Shown: in pieces, positions 19,482 through 28,591 of the stretch
Layout: each line of letters starts with the position of its first letter
Position numbering within the stretch: position 1 is the stretch's first letter
Source of the DNA: Bacteroides timonensis
Lineage (GTDB): Bacteria; Bacteroidota; Bacteroidia; Bacteroidales; Bacteroidaceae
Direction: 5' to 3'
Length of the DNA stretch: 64,000 nt
NCBI RefSeq assembly: GCF_000513195.1
Contig: NZ_CBVI010000012.1
Location: 1 to 64,000 of the forward strand
Translations under genes and position numbers: made by a program
Notes under the pieces: generated by a model
Seen by the model: the letters and a program-made list of their open reading frames with translations, nothing else
Databases searched by the model: none
Told to the model about the DNA's origin: nothing

Positions 19482-21923
19482 TTACTGCACCGTTATAAAT
19501 GATGTTTGGACTTTATCAGCTTTTACAGCTACACAGGAAGTACCGCCTTGCGTACGAACCCGGATTTGTGCCCGCCCGTTACGTGCCTGTACCTTGCGGG
19601 AACCGGTTGCCGTGCCCTGATTCTGTATCAGTTCTCCGTCACCGGCAATATCGAAAGAAACAAAAACTCTGGAATCAAGACACCTGATACCATTACTATC
19701 TACCAGCTGGGCTTCAACTTCAACAATTCCGTCTTCTTTAGAAGTAGAAGTTACCCGGAATGCATGTTCTTTCCCCCACTTCTCGGTCTGATATTCAAAG
19801 CTCAATTCATCAGCAAGAACTTCTTTTCCAGCAGCCACTGCACGCAATGTATTCTGCCCCTTAGCAAGCTTCACATTCCAGCGCAAACCCGCAGCGGGAA
19901 AATCCTGACTATTACGCTTGCGTATCCCCTGGCTTTGTCCGTTCACAAACAGTTCCACCGATGGACAGTTAGAGTAAACCAAAACCTCTTTTTCTTCATC
20001 GGCATCTCCCCATCTCACAGGCCAACCATGCCCATAGATATGCACCATAGGCTTTTCTGTCCAATAGGATTGGAATACGTAATAGCTTTCCTTTTTCGTA
20101 AAGTCACGTTCCACCACTCCTTTCTGATTCATATATGGTACCGGATTATCCGGACGCACCGGTGTGGAAAAGTCCTTAAACGGCCAATAAGCAGCACCGG
20201 TCAGCCAAGGCATATTCTCCTGTTCCTTCAAATGCCAATCTATCAACTTAACGATATAACTTTCCGACCAGTCTCCTTTCTTCAAAACCAGAGCCGAACC
20301 GTTCAGAGCTGCATCGCCATCACTTTCACCTTCTTTTCGTATAGGAGCAGTAGCCTCCGCATGACGTCCGGCATGGCTATCACCACCCCACTCTACATGC
20401 AGAAAATGTTTCACCTTCTCCATTTCTTCTTTGGACATCTGCTGATAATCTGTATAAACCCCACGATACCAACCGGCCCAGATAGAAGGAGAATATACAT
20501 CTACAATATCGCTACAGAATGCACAACGGCGAATTGCCGTCTTGCGTTCGGCATCAAGATGATGTGCCAGTGTATTCAACTCACTCATCAGGCTCCGTAT
20601 CTTGCGTTGTTCAAATTCAGGAAAGTCATTCGGCCAGTCATTCTCATTACCCAATCCCCAGATTATCACTGAAGGGTGGTTATAGTGCTGGGTTATCATA
20701 TTCGTCAACATACGTTTCGCTTGTCCGCGATAAGTTTCATTGCCCACACCACCACGGCACCAGGGAATTTCTTCCCAAACCAGAATACCCAGTTCATCAC
20801 AAAGATTCAAAATGATTTCAGATTGCTGATAATGTCCCAGACGGATGAAATTCACCCCCATCTCTTTCATCATTTTCATTTCCTGTATCATCTGCTCCTC
20901 GGTCATGGCAGCAGCTACTCCTGCATGATCCTCGTGCCGGTGTGTTCCCCGCAACAAGAGGCGCTTTCCATTCAGCATGAAAGGCCCCTTATCTATAAAC
21001 TCAAAAGAACGGAAACCGAAACGTTCACTCGCTGTCACTTTCTGTCCATTAGCAGTTACAGTAACCTCGCAAGTATATAATACCGGATGATCTACATCCC
21101 AAAGTTGTGGTTTATCAATCTGAATACCCAACATATCCAAATCTCCCAACGGAGTTATTTTATCCAGCGTACGGGTAGATACCACTTCACCTTTAGCATT
21201 CTTCACAGTAACTTCCACCAGTGCTTCACGCACATCCGCAGGATTATAGAATGTACCGGATACCTTTAACATCCCCTTTTTCAATTTAGCGTCCAATGCC
21301 GGTTCTATCCGGAGAGACGCCACGGAGACTTCCGGAAGATACACCAGATTCAGATAACGGTAAATGCCGCCATACAAATTGAAGTCCGATAAATCCGAAG
21401 GTATCATTTCAGCATCCCGGGTATTATCACAACGAATACTCAATGGAATTTCACCTCCAAAACGTTCAGCTTCTTTGCTTGCCAGAAAAGTTCGCACGGC
21501 ATCTGTTATATCTACATTCCAACTATCATATCCACCGACATGACTCCCCACTTTGGTCATATAAACATATACATCCGTCTTCTGTCCCGCTCCTTCGAAT
21601 TCCAATACCACCCGTCCGTTAGGATATGGATTATCCAGCTTCAGGCGTGTTTTATACCACCCCGGCCCCTGATAGTAATTCAAATCCGGATCGACAGCAT
21701 CCTCCGCATTAAAGCAATGGGGCAACGTAACTTTTGTCCATATAGGTTGTTCTTCCGGCTGGCCTTTCTTTACAGGGCGTACCAGTTCCCAGATATTGCC
21801 CACATCCTGACGGAGAAACTCCCAGTTATCCGTTAACCGGATCTTATTGCCCATCACAGGTACCTTCGCAAAGGTACCTGCAACAAAGCAACTCATCACT
21901 AACAATGCAATTATACGTCTCAT
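19482..21923 (-). CDS. Glycoside hydrolase family 2 (beta-glucuronidase/beta-galactosidase type)
   Basis: 813 residues with a signal peptide (1-19). The order is the GH2 sugar-binding jelly roll (about 30-200, 'PGWYKTRLKL'), an Ig-like domain (about 205-310), the TIM barrel (about 310-610) and C-terminal Ig-like domains. The catalytic residues are visible: the acid/base is Glu427 in 'WGLGNEND', and the nucleophile candidate is Glu511 in 'LHVEWGGD'. 'MLNGKRLLLRGTHRHEDHAG' is the standard barrel entrance. GH2 activities include beta-galactosidase, beta-glucuronidase and beta-mannosidase; the sequence alone does not decide. The location between GH88 and a uronate lyase suggests a beta-uronide or a neutral sugar flanking a uronate. 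Confidence 0.9.
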   Translation of the reverse strand: MRRIIALLVMSCFVAGTFAKVPVMGNKIRLTDNWEFLRQDVGNIWELVRPVKKGQPEEQPIWTKVTLPHCFNAEDAVDPDLNYYQGPGWYKTRLKLDNPYPNGRVVLEFEGAGQKTDVYVYMTKVGSHVGGYDSWNVDITDAVRTFLASKEAERFGGEIPLSIRCDNTRDAEMIPSDLSDFNLYGGIYRYLNLVYLPEVSVASLRIEPALDAKLKKGMLKVSGTFYNPADVREALVEVTVKNAKGEVVSTRTLDKITPLGDLDMLGIQIDKPQLWDVDHPVLYTCEVTVTANGQKVTASERFGFRSFEFIDKGPFMLNGKRLLLRGTHRHEDHAGVAAAMTEEQMIQEMKMMKEMGVNFIRLGHYQQSEIILNLCDELGILVWEEIPWCRGGVGNETYRGQAKRMLTNMITQHYNHPSVIIWGLGNENDWPNDFPEFEQRKIRSLMSELNTLAHHLDAERKTAIRRCAFCSDIVDVYSPSIWAGWYRGVYTDYQQMSKEEMEKVKHFLHVEWGGDSHAGRHAEATAPIRKEGESDGDAALNGSALVLKKGDWSESYIVKLIDWHLKEQENMPWLTGAAYWPFKDFSTPVRPDNPVPYMNQKGVVERDFTKKESYYVFQSYWTEKPMVHIYGHGWPVRWGDADEEKEVLVYSNCPSVELFVNGQSQGIRKRNSQDFPAAGLRWNVKLAKGQNTLRAVAAGKEVLADELSFEYQTEKWGKEHAFRVTSTSKEDGIVEVEAQLVDSNGIRCLDSRVFVSFDIAGDGELIQNQGTATGSRKVQARNGRAQIRVRTQGGTSCVAVKADKVQTSFITVQ

Positions 21924-21942
21924 ACCTATTGATTCTCCACAT

Positions 21943-23166
21943 TTACAGAATAGCCGTACCTTCTTTCTCTAATTTAGCTTTCTTAAGCAAAGCTTCCAGG
22001 AAGTAATAGTCTGCATAAACCAAAGGCACATCTCTCTCAAAGTTGTGCGCACCTGTGCTGTGCAAGAGTAAGAATCCACGGTCACCATCCAATTGCGCAC
22101 GATAGTTCTTGCTTAAGCTCTCAACAATCGTATCCGCCCATTTCTTGTATAATGCTGCTTTCTCCGGATTGTACATGGACAATTCGTACATGGCACAAGC
22201 CATCACTGCGGCAGCAGAAGCATCTCTCGGTTCGTTCGGAATACCCGGAGCATCAAAGTCCCAATATGCAACCATATCTTCCGGCATGGTAGGATTGGTA
22301 AAGATGTAATTGGCTATATTCTCAGCCTGCGACAAGAATTCTGGAAGTTTCGTTTCACGATAACACATGGTATAGCCATACAAACCCCATGCCTGACCTC
22401 TTGACCAGGCAGATTCGTGATTGTATCCCTGGTGCGTATGCTTATGAAGTACGTCGCCGGTGATTGTATCATAATCGATTACATGATAAGAGCTATAATT
22501 ATCGCGGAAATGATTTTTCATTGTAGTGCGGGCATGTGTATTCGCAATGTTATAATACACGGAGTCACCGGTTTCCTTAAATGCCCAATACAGCAATTCA
22601 AGGTTCATCATATTATCAATGATAACCGGACATTGCCACTTGTCCCGACTGTGATCCCAAGAACGGATACAACCAATTGTAGGCTTATAGCGGGTAATCA
22701 ATGTGGCTGCAGATTCCAGCAGAATATCTTTGTAGTTCGCATCATTGGTCAGGCGATAACCATTACCAAAGCTACAGTACATTTTGAATCCCATGTCATG
22801 CGTTCCACCATTCGTTTTCTGGTCTTCTATATTAGCAGTAAACGCCTGTGCCTGCTTCTTCCAAAAATCATCTTGTGTATACTCATACATATACCACAAT
22901 TCACCGGGAAAGAAACCACTGGTCCAGTCTCTTGATGCTACCAGGCGCAAGGCACCGTTATCTTCTATCGTGCGGGGAGAAACCGGCTTCCTTTTCAGTT
23001 GTTCCTCCGGCATGCTTGCTTTAGCAGAATCTATTTGCGTAAATGCATACTTCAACTGCTGTCCGGCAAAATCAAAACTGTCTTCTACGACATCCATTTC
23101 TTTTGTCGCTTGGCTGCATGCTCCACATACGACCAATAACGATACTAATCCTGTTTTAAATTTCAT
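21943..23166 (-). CDS. GH88 unsaturated glucuronyl hydrolase (lipoprotein)
   Basis: 407 residues from the ATG at 23166, chosen because it begins a lipoprotein signal (MKFKTGLVSLLVVCGACS). An upstream in-frame ATG at 23217 lies in the T-run of a terminator. The (alpha/alpha)6 barrel has both GH88 catalytic aspartates: Asp124 in 'GGTHDMGF' and Asp184 in 'IIDNMMNLELLYW'. 'ESAWSRGQAWGLYG' is also diagnostic. The enzyme hydrates the unsaturated glucuronate left by lyases such as PL8. It is the first gene of the enzyme operon ending at 14886 and precedes GH2 by 19 bases. Confidence 0.93.
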   Translation of the reverse strand: MKFKTGLVSLLVVCGACSQATKEMDVVEDSFDFAGQQLKYAFTQIDSAKASMPEEQLKRKPVSPRTIEDNGALRLVASRDWTSGFFPGELWYMYEYTQDDFWKKQAQAFTANIEDQKTNGGTHDMGFKMYCSFGNGYRLTNDANYKDILLESAATLITRYKPTIGCIRSWDHSRDKWQCPVIIDNMMNLELLYWAFKETGDSVYYNIANTHARTTMKNHFRDNYSSYHVIDYDTITGDVLHKHTHQGYNHESAWSRGQAWGLYGYTMCYRETKLPEFLSQAENIANYIFTNPTMPEDMVAYWDFDAPGIPNEPRDASAAAVMACAMYELSMYNPEKAALYKKWADTIVESLSKNYRAQLDGDRGFLLLHSTGAHNFERDVPLVYADYYFLEALLKKAKLEKEGTAIL

Positions 23167-23217
23167 AATAATTATTCTTACTAATGTTGATATTGATTTA
23201 AAGATTAAATTCTCCAT

Positions 23218-23257
23218 AAAAAGATTGCGCTAAGATAGGCGATTTATCTTAGCGCAA
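23218..23257 (-). terminator. Hairpin terminator after HTCS1, upstream of the GH88 operon
   Basis: A perfect 13-bp stem (23225-23237 with 23245-23257, TTGCGCTAAGATA paired with TATCTTAGCGCAA) encloses a 7-base loop. On the transcribed strand it is followed by CTTTTTAT. This is a good intrinsic terminator for HTCS1. It leaves only about 50 bases to the GH88 ATG, in which I find no CAAAnnTA-type -7 box, so it may instead act as an attenuator between HTCS1 and the GH88 operon. Confidence 0.75.
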
Positions 23258-23315
23258 CTTTCAATATTGTCTTATTCATTTGAGATTCTATTCCAAACGA
23301 TATGTAAAACATAAG

Positions 23316-26300
23316 CTATTTGGGAGTTTCTCCCTTATCATTATGCCTTTGTACCCACTCTGAAGGTGAATAGCCATAAAATGACTTGAAGCAATTGGTG
23401 AAATAAGCATGGCTATTGAAGCCCGTGTAGACCGATATTTCAGACACCGTATAATTGGATTCCAGCAAGAGTTTGGCAGCTATCTCCAAACGTTTATTGC
23501 GTATCAACTCTGTTGGAGAAAGTTCCGTTACAGCTTTCAGTTTCCGGTACAGGTTGGCACGACTCAGACCTAACTCTTGGCTCAACAAGTCCACCCCAAG
23601 CTCCGGATTAGAGATATTCTTCTCTATAATCTCAAAGAAGCTCTGCGTAAACCGATCATCCCCCGAAACAATCTCGATACCCATCGCTTCCGGAGAGAAC
23701 TTCTTTCCATATAGTTTCTTCAGTTTCTCACGGGATTCCAGCAAACTGTTGATACGGCAAATCAACACATCCATACTAAAAGGCTTCACAATATAGTCAT
23801 CAGCGCCCACCGAAAAGCCTTCCTTGATATGAACCACCATGGACTTGGCCGTCATCAGTACTACCGGAATATGCCCAAGCTGTAAATCCTGCTTCACACG
23901 TGAGCACAGTTCCAATCCGTCCATCTGTGGCATCATGATATCACTCAGTATCAAATCCGGATATTTCTCCAGACTCAGTGCCAGTGCATCCTTACCATTG
24001 TTTACATCCAGCACATAGAAATAAGGATCCAGACATTCTTTGACGTAAGCTCTTACTTCATCATTATCTTCCGCCAGAAGTACAGTCCACTTCTTCTCTA
24101 TCTCAAAATGCATTTCCTTGGCTGACGGGATAACGTCCTCCACTACCTGCTCTTCATCATCCTCCACCAACTGCTCTTTGCCGTAGACAGAATTGCTGAT
24201 CGGAATATAAACCTTGAAGATCGTACCTGTAGGCTGATTATGGGATACGGAAATAGCGCCTTTATGCAGAAGTACGATTGAGCGTGTCAGACTCAGACCT
24301 ATACCCGTACCTACATTCTCTTTATTGTCATCTTCACCCTGATAAAAAGGTGCAAATATATTCTTCATATCTTCCTCCGTAATACCCTTCCCGGAATCTA
24401 TAACCGAGAGACAGGCAAACTTGGTATCAGCAGGCATCTTATTCAATTCCGCCTGCTGTTCCGACAGAAGTTCGGCAAAGGTACACCGGGACAATGAAAA
24501 CACAACTTTACCATTATTCGGAGTAAACTTCATCGCATTGGACAAGAGATTAAAGACCACCTTTTCTACGATAGACTTATCAAACCATGCCGACATTCTC
24601 TCCTCACTCTTCTCAAAAGTAAATTCTATGGATTTCTTTGCTGCAAGATGGTTGAAGGCATAGTAAATCTCTTGCAGGAACAGGTTCATATCCGTTTTAG
24701 CAATATGCAATTTCAATTTACCCTCCTGATTCTTGCGCAGATCCATCAACTGATTCACGAGCAGCAACAGGCGTTGGGCATTACTGAATATCAGGCTCAG
24801 CTTATTCTTCACACTGGAAGAGAATTCCGGCATAGACACCAGATCCTGTAAAGGTGCAATAATCAGTGTAAGCGGAGTGCGGAGTTCATGGGAGAAATTG
24901 GTAAACATACGTATCTTCGCCTGATGGAACTCTTCCAGTTGCAGTTTCTCCTTCTGTTTGAATTGCAATTCACGCTCCAGCTTTTGCTTCTTCGATATAT
25001 AATACATGATGAGTGTCATTATAAAGACAAAAGCAATGGCATAAAACAGGTAGGCATACCAGGTTTTCCACAAGGGTGGATGCACAATGATGCGTATCTT
25101 ACGTGTCTGTTGACTCCAGACTCCATCATTATTAGAAGCCTTCACTTCAAATACATAGGTTCCCGGACTTAAGTTCGTATAGTAGGCTTCCCGACGATTG
25201 CCAATATAATTCCAATCTTTATCGTAGCCTTTCAGGAAAGTGGCATACTGATTCTGCCGGGCAAAAACAAAGTTCAGTGCGCAGTAACCGATAGAGATAT
25301 TATTCTGATTATAACTCAGCTCTATTTCTTCCATACCGTCCAGCACGGTGTCCAATATCCTGGTTTCGTCTTCCGGTTCAATCACCTGGTTATTCACTAC
25401 CAATTTCGTGAATACCAATGGCGGTACAAAAGAGTTTAGTTGCAGCTCCTGCGGGTTAAAGGTCACAAAGCCGTTGTTACCGCTAAAGCAGATTTCACCA
25501 TTGGGCAGCAACAAACCACTATGGGGAGTAAACTCATAGACTCCGATTCCATTCAGAGAATTGTAATTGGTAAACTCCTCTGTCTTCAGATTGTATTTTG
25601 AAATGCCATTGTTCGCGCTGATCCATAGGTTATTGTCGTTATCCTCCACAATGGAGCAGATATCATTCTCTATCAATCCCTGTTCCTTCGTTACGGTCTT
25701 TACGATTCCTTTCTCTTCATCGTACAAAGCGATACCGCCGCCGAACGTACCAATCCAGATACGGCCGGAACTATCACGCACAATACCCGTCACGTAATTA
25801 CTAAGCAACCGGTGAGGCTCTTTCTCATCCGTATCATAGTAAACCACCTCTTCCCTATTTACATCGTACTTTATCAGACCATCATTGCGGCTGCCAATCA
25901 GCATTACCCCATCACGCAACTTCAGTATGCAACGCGAACTGGCAAACAGACAACTGTCCTTTCCGCCATTAATAGGAAAGTGTTTCTGAAGTTCCTTTTT
26001 ATCCGACAAGCGCATCACTCCCATACGCGAATCGGAAGTTATAATCCACAGACTGTCATCCTTATCACGAAGCATGGAGTAAATGGACATTTCCCCCGGT
26101 AGCTGATAATAGAACGTATATTTCTTAGTACGGGTATTGAATTGATAGATAGATCCCTTATTCGTTCCGCACCAAAGTATATCATCTTCCAGCAGAAGCC
26201 CTTTTATAATATTCTGGCTGTACTGCAACTTTGAAGCCTTATCTATCGGATAATACGCATACTGTCTGTTTTCCAGATTATAATCGAGCAGCCCTCTGCC

Positions 26301-27422
26301 CTCCGTTGCCATATATAAAGAACCGCCGGGAGTAGAAACCATACAACCGTATATCCCAAACAATGCATCAAACACCGTAGCAGGATCATGGAAATCAAAG
26401 CGGTTGTTAAAGCGGCTGGAGAAACTCACTCCGCCGGCATACGTCCCCACCCATACCGTCTGACTCCTGTCTACAAACAACGAATAAATGGAAAAGTGAC
26501 TCAGATTCCCCTTTTCAAGGGAAGCATCCGTATGTTTCCAGAAAGAATTAGTGGAGAGATCAATGGTGTATAGCCCGTCGAACGTACCGATAAGCAACAT
26601 TCCGCGCAACTCTGATATGGCTCTGACGCTATTGCTCGTCAGGATACTGTTACCCTTATGATAGGTCACCATTTCCTCTTTCTCAAAGTTTATGCGATAC
26701 AATCCGCTCAGTCCGCTTCCCACCCATAACGTTCCGTTTGAATCTTCATAGATAGTAGAGATGCTATTGCCAAGCAGATGAAGCCCCGGCGTCCGGGTAG
26801 TCAGCTGCCGTTGCACTTTCATGTTCATATCGCAGACAAACAGGCCTTTCGTAGAAGTACCTATCAGAATCTGATGCTGCTTCGTTTCGTAGACTACAGA
26901 GATAAATTCATCTTTGATCTTCCCGTTCAGGTCTATACGCTGAAATACATCCATTGCAGGCACATACAGGTACAGCCCCTTGGTAGTTCCTATCCAAAGG
27001 CGATTACGGGAGTCTACCGTCAGGCAGCGTACTTCACTTTTGGCAAAAGCGCCGTATCGTTCGTCAACAAACGGCTTGATACGGTTGTTTTTCAGGTCGA
27101 GTTTATTCAATCCGCGTGCCGTACCAATCCACAAATTGCGGTCGTTATCTTCGGCTAAACTCCAGATATGATTATCACTCAGGGTCAGAGAGTCTTTCGG
27201 ATCATGTTTATAGATCACGAACTCGCTGCCATCATAACGATTCAATCCGTTGCGCGTACCAAACCAGATGAAACCTTTGGTATCCTGGAATATTTTAAGC
27301 ACAGATATCTGAGACAAACCATCTTTCAGATTCAGGTTTGAGAAGTAGAAGTTCTCACTGTTCTGCGCGGTTACTTCCAGGGTCGCCAACAAGGTTATCA
27401 GCAAAAGAATATGTTTTCTCAT
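23316..27422 (-). CDS. Hybrid two-component system sensor/regulator (HTCS1)
   Basis: 1368 residues from the ATG at 27422 (an alternative ATG at 27443 adds 7). After a signal peptide come two seven-bladed propellers of Reg_prop repeats ('GFIWFGTRNGLNRYDG' and many similar, about 30-660) and a Y_Y_Y domain (about 690-780). A transmembrane helix lies near 795 ('LFYAIAFVFIMTLIMYYI'), then HisKA with phospho-acceptor His845 ('FSHELRTPLT') and HATPase ('GTGIGLSLT'). The receiver domain has phospho-acceptor Asp1161 ('LILSDIMMPQMDG'), and an AraC-type HTH closes the protein ('LGLSRANLYRKLKAV'). All catalytic positions are intact. It senses an oligosaccharide in the periplasm and activates the neighbouring locus. 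Its own promoter carries the same half-sites as the SusC and GH95-like operons, which suggests autoregulation. Confidence 0.96.
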   Translation of the reverse strand: MRKHILLLITLLATLEVTAQNSENFYFSNLNLKDGLSQISVLKIFQDTKGFIWFGTRNGLNRYDGSEFVIYKHDPKDSLTLSDNHIWSLAEDNDRNLWIGTARGLNKLDLKNNRIKPFVDERYGAFAKSEVRCLTVDSRNRLWIGTTKGLYLYVPAMDVFQRIDLNGKIKDEFISVVYETKQHQILIGTSTKGLFVCDMNMKVQRQLTTRTPGLHLLGNSISTIYEDSNGTLWVGSGLSGLYRINFEKEEMVTYHKGNSILTSNSVRAISELRGMLLIGTFDGLYTIDLSTNSFWKHTDASLEKGNLSHFSIYSLFVDRSQTVWVGTYAGGVSFSSRFNNRFDFHDPATVFDALFGIYGCMVSTPGGSLYMATEGRGLLDYNLENRQYAYYPIDKASKLQYSQNIIKGLLLEDDILWCGTNKGSIYQFNTRTKKYTFYYQLPGEMSIYSMLRDKDDSLWIITSDSRMGVMRLSDKKELQKHFPINGGKDSCLFASSRCILKLRDGVMLIGSRNDGLIKYDVNREEVVYYDTDEKEPHRLLSNYVTGIVRDSSGRIWIGTFGGGIALYDEEKGIVKTVTKEQGLIENDICSIVEDNDNNLWISANNGISKYNLKTEEFTNYNSLNGIGVYEFTPHSGLLLPNGEICFSGNNGFVTFNPQELQLNSFVPPLVFTKLVVNNQVIEPEDETRILDTVLDGMEEIELSYNQNNISIGYCALNFVFARQNQYATFLKGYDKDWNYIGNRREAYYTNLSPGTYVFEVKASNNDGVWSQQTRKIRIIVHPPLWKTWYAYLFYAIAFVFIMTLIMYYISKKQKLERELQFKQKEKLQLEEFHQAKIRMFTNFSHELRTPLTLIIAPLQDLVSMPEFSSSVKNKLSLIFSNAQRLLLLVNQLMDLRKNQEGKLKLHIAKTDMNLFLQEIYYAFNHLAAKKSIEFTFEKSEERMSAWFDKSIVEKVVFNLLSNAMKFTPNNGKVVFSLSRCTFAELLSEQQAELNKMPADTKFACLSVIDSGKGITEEDMKNIFAPFYQGEDDNKENVGTGIGLSLTRSIVLLHKGAISVSHNQPTGTIFKVYIPISNSVYGKEQLVEDDEEQVVEDVIPSAKEMHFEIEKKWTVLLAEDNDEVRAYVKECLDPYFYVLDVNNGKDALALSLEKYPDLILSDIMMPQMDGLELCSRVKQDLQLGHIPVVLMTAKSMVVHIKEGFSVGADDYIVKPFSMDVLICRINSLLESREKLKKLYGKKFSPEAMGIEIVSGDDRFTQSFFEIIEKNISNPELGVDLLSQELGLSRANLYRKLKAVTELSPTELIRNKRLEIAAKLLLESNYTVSEISVYTGFNSHAYFTNCFKSFYGYSPSEWVQRHNDKGETPK

Positions 27423-27476
27423 AGGTTTCTTATATGTCTCCATTCCATAGTATTTTAGCAGATCTAAACTCTATGG

Positions 27477-27543
27477 CAAATGTAGACAATTTGCTCCTGA
27501 GGGGTTTGAAAGATCGTTCCAAATGCTTGAACTATTCGCTCAA
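27477..27543 (-). promoter_or_regulatory. HTCS1 promoter with candidate autoregulatory operator
   Basis: Read on the plus strand: CAAATGTA (27477-27484, perfect -7 complement), GGTTTGAA at 27503-27510 in the -33 region, CCAA at 27519-27522 and TCAA at 27540-27543, exactly 21 bp apart. All offsets equal those at 14801-14867. The predicted start is near 27470, giving a leader of about 48 bases. The upstream half-site lies only 17 bases from the stop of the HU-like gene at 27560. Confidence 0.6.
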
Positions 27544-27559
27544 AATAACGTATACAGGC

Positions 27560-28342
27560 CTATTCGTCAGCTTCTTCCTCGCTTGCCGGAGCCTCGCCCA
27601 CCCTGAGCACTTTATGGTCCACCCACCGCACCGGTTCTTTCAGCGGTGTAGGTTTGGTGCAGCACTGCGATGTAACGGCCAGTAGATAGGTTCCATCGGG
27701 CAAGTCCTTGGGCAGACGGAAGAAAAGGCGCGAACGGGTGTTCATACTCCCCAGCTCTGCGGCAGGGAAATGGTGTATCACTTCTTCAGTTTCCGCATCC
27801 AGCAGTTCCACTCCGCGCAGGGGCGAATCACCGTTCATCAGCAGCAGGCGTCCTTTGAGGACGACGTAGCCTCCGGGGGTGAGGCATTCGTTGTGCGTGC
27901 CGCTTTCCATGTCGTGTACATCGAAGATGAAGGGACCTCGCTGCAGGGAGTTCTCTACGTGGAAGAGAGGGTCTTCGAATGCTTTTTTCAGTTCGGTGCT
28001 CAGGGCGTAAGAGAGCGATGCCTGATTCTGTGCACGGGCGGCGGGGTTGATGCGGTTGAAATTCCACATACCACGTACGACGGGGGTGAGTCGCCCCATA
28101 GGCGTGTTCAGAGCATAGCCGTCTACAAGCGCGTCGCGGGCAACGGACATGAGTTGGTTTACAATCAGTTCGGTGTCGGCGGCACGGTAGATGCCCCGGC
28201 TGCGCTCTTCGAGGATAAGTGCCAGGTCATGCACATCGAGTGTGCCCCGCAGCACGACGCGGGGATGGAGGTCGTCACTTTCTTTCAGGTTGTAGTGCTG
28301 GAGGCGGACGCCCCATTCTACGCGTTTCTTGTATTTAGCCAT
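27560..28342 (-). CDS. HU-like DNA-binding protein with DUF4469-type C-terminal domain
   Basis: 260 residues, no signal peptide. Residues about 1-125 match the Bacteroidetes HU-like fold ('LTPVVRGMWNFNRINPAARAQNQ' resembles the beta-arm region, and 'DTELIVNQLMSVARDALVDG' the helical base). Residues about 130-250 form an Ig-like beta domain (DUF4469 type) with a Cys-Cys pair and an acidic tail. Nucleoid-associated or mobile-element-linked functions are proposed for such proteins. The gene is visibly more GC-rich than its neighbours (many GCG, CGG and GGC runs), which suggests different codon pressure or transfer. The 22-bp palindrome array lies 106-249 bases upstream of its start codon. Confidence 0.8.
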   Translation of the reverse strand: MAKYKKRVEWGVRLQHYNLKESDDLHPRVVLRGTLDVHDLALILEERSRGIYRAADTELIVNQLMSVARDALVDGYALNTPMGRLTPVVRGMWNFNRINPAARAQNQASLSYALSTELKKAFEDPLFHVENSLQRGPFIFDVHDMESGTHNECLTPGGYVVLKGRLLLMNGDSPLRGVELLDAETEEVIHHFPAAELGSMNTRSRLFFRLPKDLPDGTYLLAVTSQCCTKPTPLKEPVRWVDHKVLRVGEAPASEEEADE

Positions 28343-28447
28343 AATGATGGAAAAGTTTTATTCAGAGAGGTAAAGGTAGGCAATGCGTGTGAGAGTATGA
28401 TGGTAATGGCGGTTAAAGTGTGTGAAAGGGTAAGGATGAAGTTCATA

Positions 28448-28591
28448 TACGCTCCGATATAATGTTTTATACCGAAGCGTATATTAAATTATACCGCACG
28501 GTATATTTATTTATATCGCTCGGTATAAATAGATATACCGCACGGTATAATTAGATATACCGGATGATATAATTCAGTATATCGGATGATA
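28448..28591. repeat. Array of seven palindromes with exact 22-bp period
   Basis: Seven 12-base degenerate palindromes are centred at 28453.5, 28475.5, 28497.5, 28519.5, 28541.5, 28563.5 and 28585.5, a constant 22-bp step. The middle units are TACCGCACGGTA (28492-28503 and 28536-28547) and TATCGCTCGGTA. The outer ones are weaker (TACGCTCCGATA, TACCGAAGCGTA, TACCGGATGATA, TATCGGATGATA). The 10 bases between units are AT-only or nearly so. It occupies the middle of the 390-base gap 28343-28732 between the HU-like gene and CcsBA. The rest of that gap holds the hairpin at 28698-28738 and purine-rich sequence in which I see no gene. Two helical turns per unit would place all sites on one face of DNA. 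Confidence 0.85.

Noticed and set aside
19506..20672. Long plus-strand reading frame inside GH2 (388 residues)
   Set aside because: It is antisense to a gene with clear GH2 catalytic motifs, has no recognisable domain and reflects codon bias in the complementary strand.
27770..28462. Plus-strand frame of 230 residues opposite the HU-like gene
   Set aside because: The minus-strand product has recognisable HU-like and Ig-like domains; the plus frame exists because of the high GC content.
28448..28591. CRISPR array
   Set aside because: The repeated units are degenerate palindromes of 12 bases with about 10 AT-rich bases between them, far too short for repeat-spacer structure, and no cas genes are present. 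The same holds for 47990-48099.
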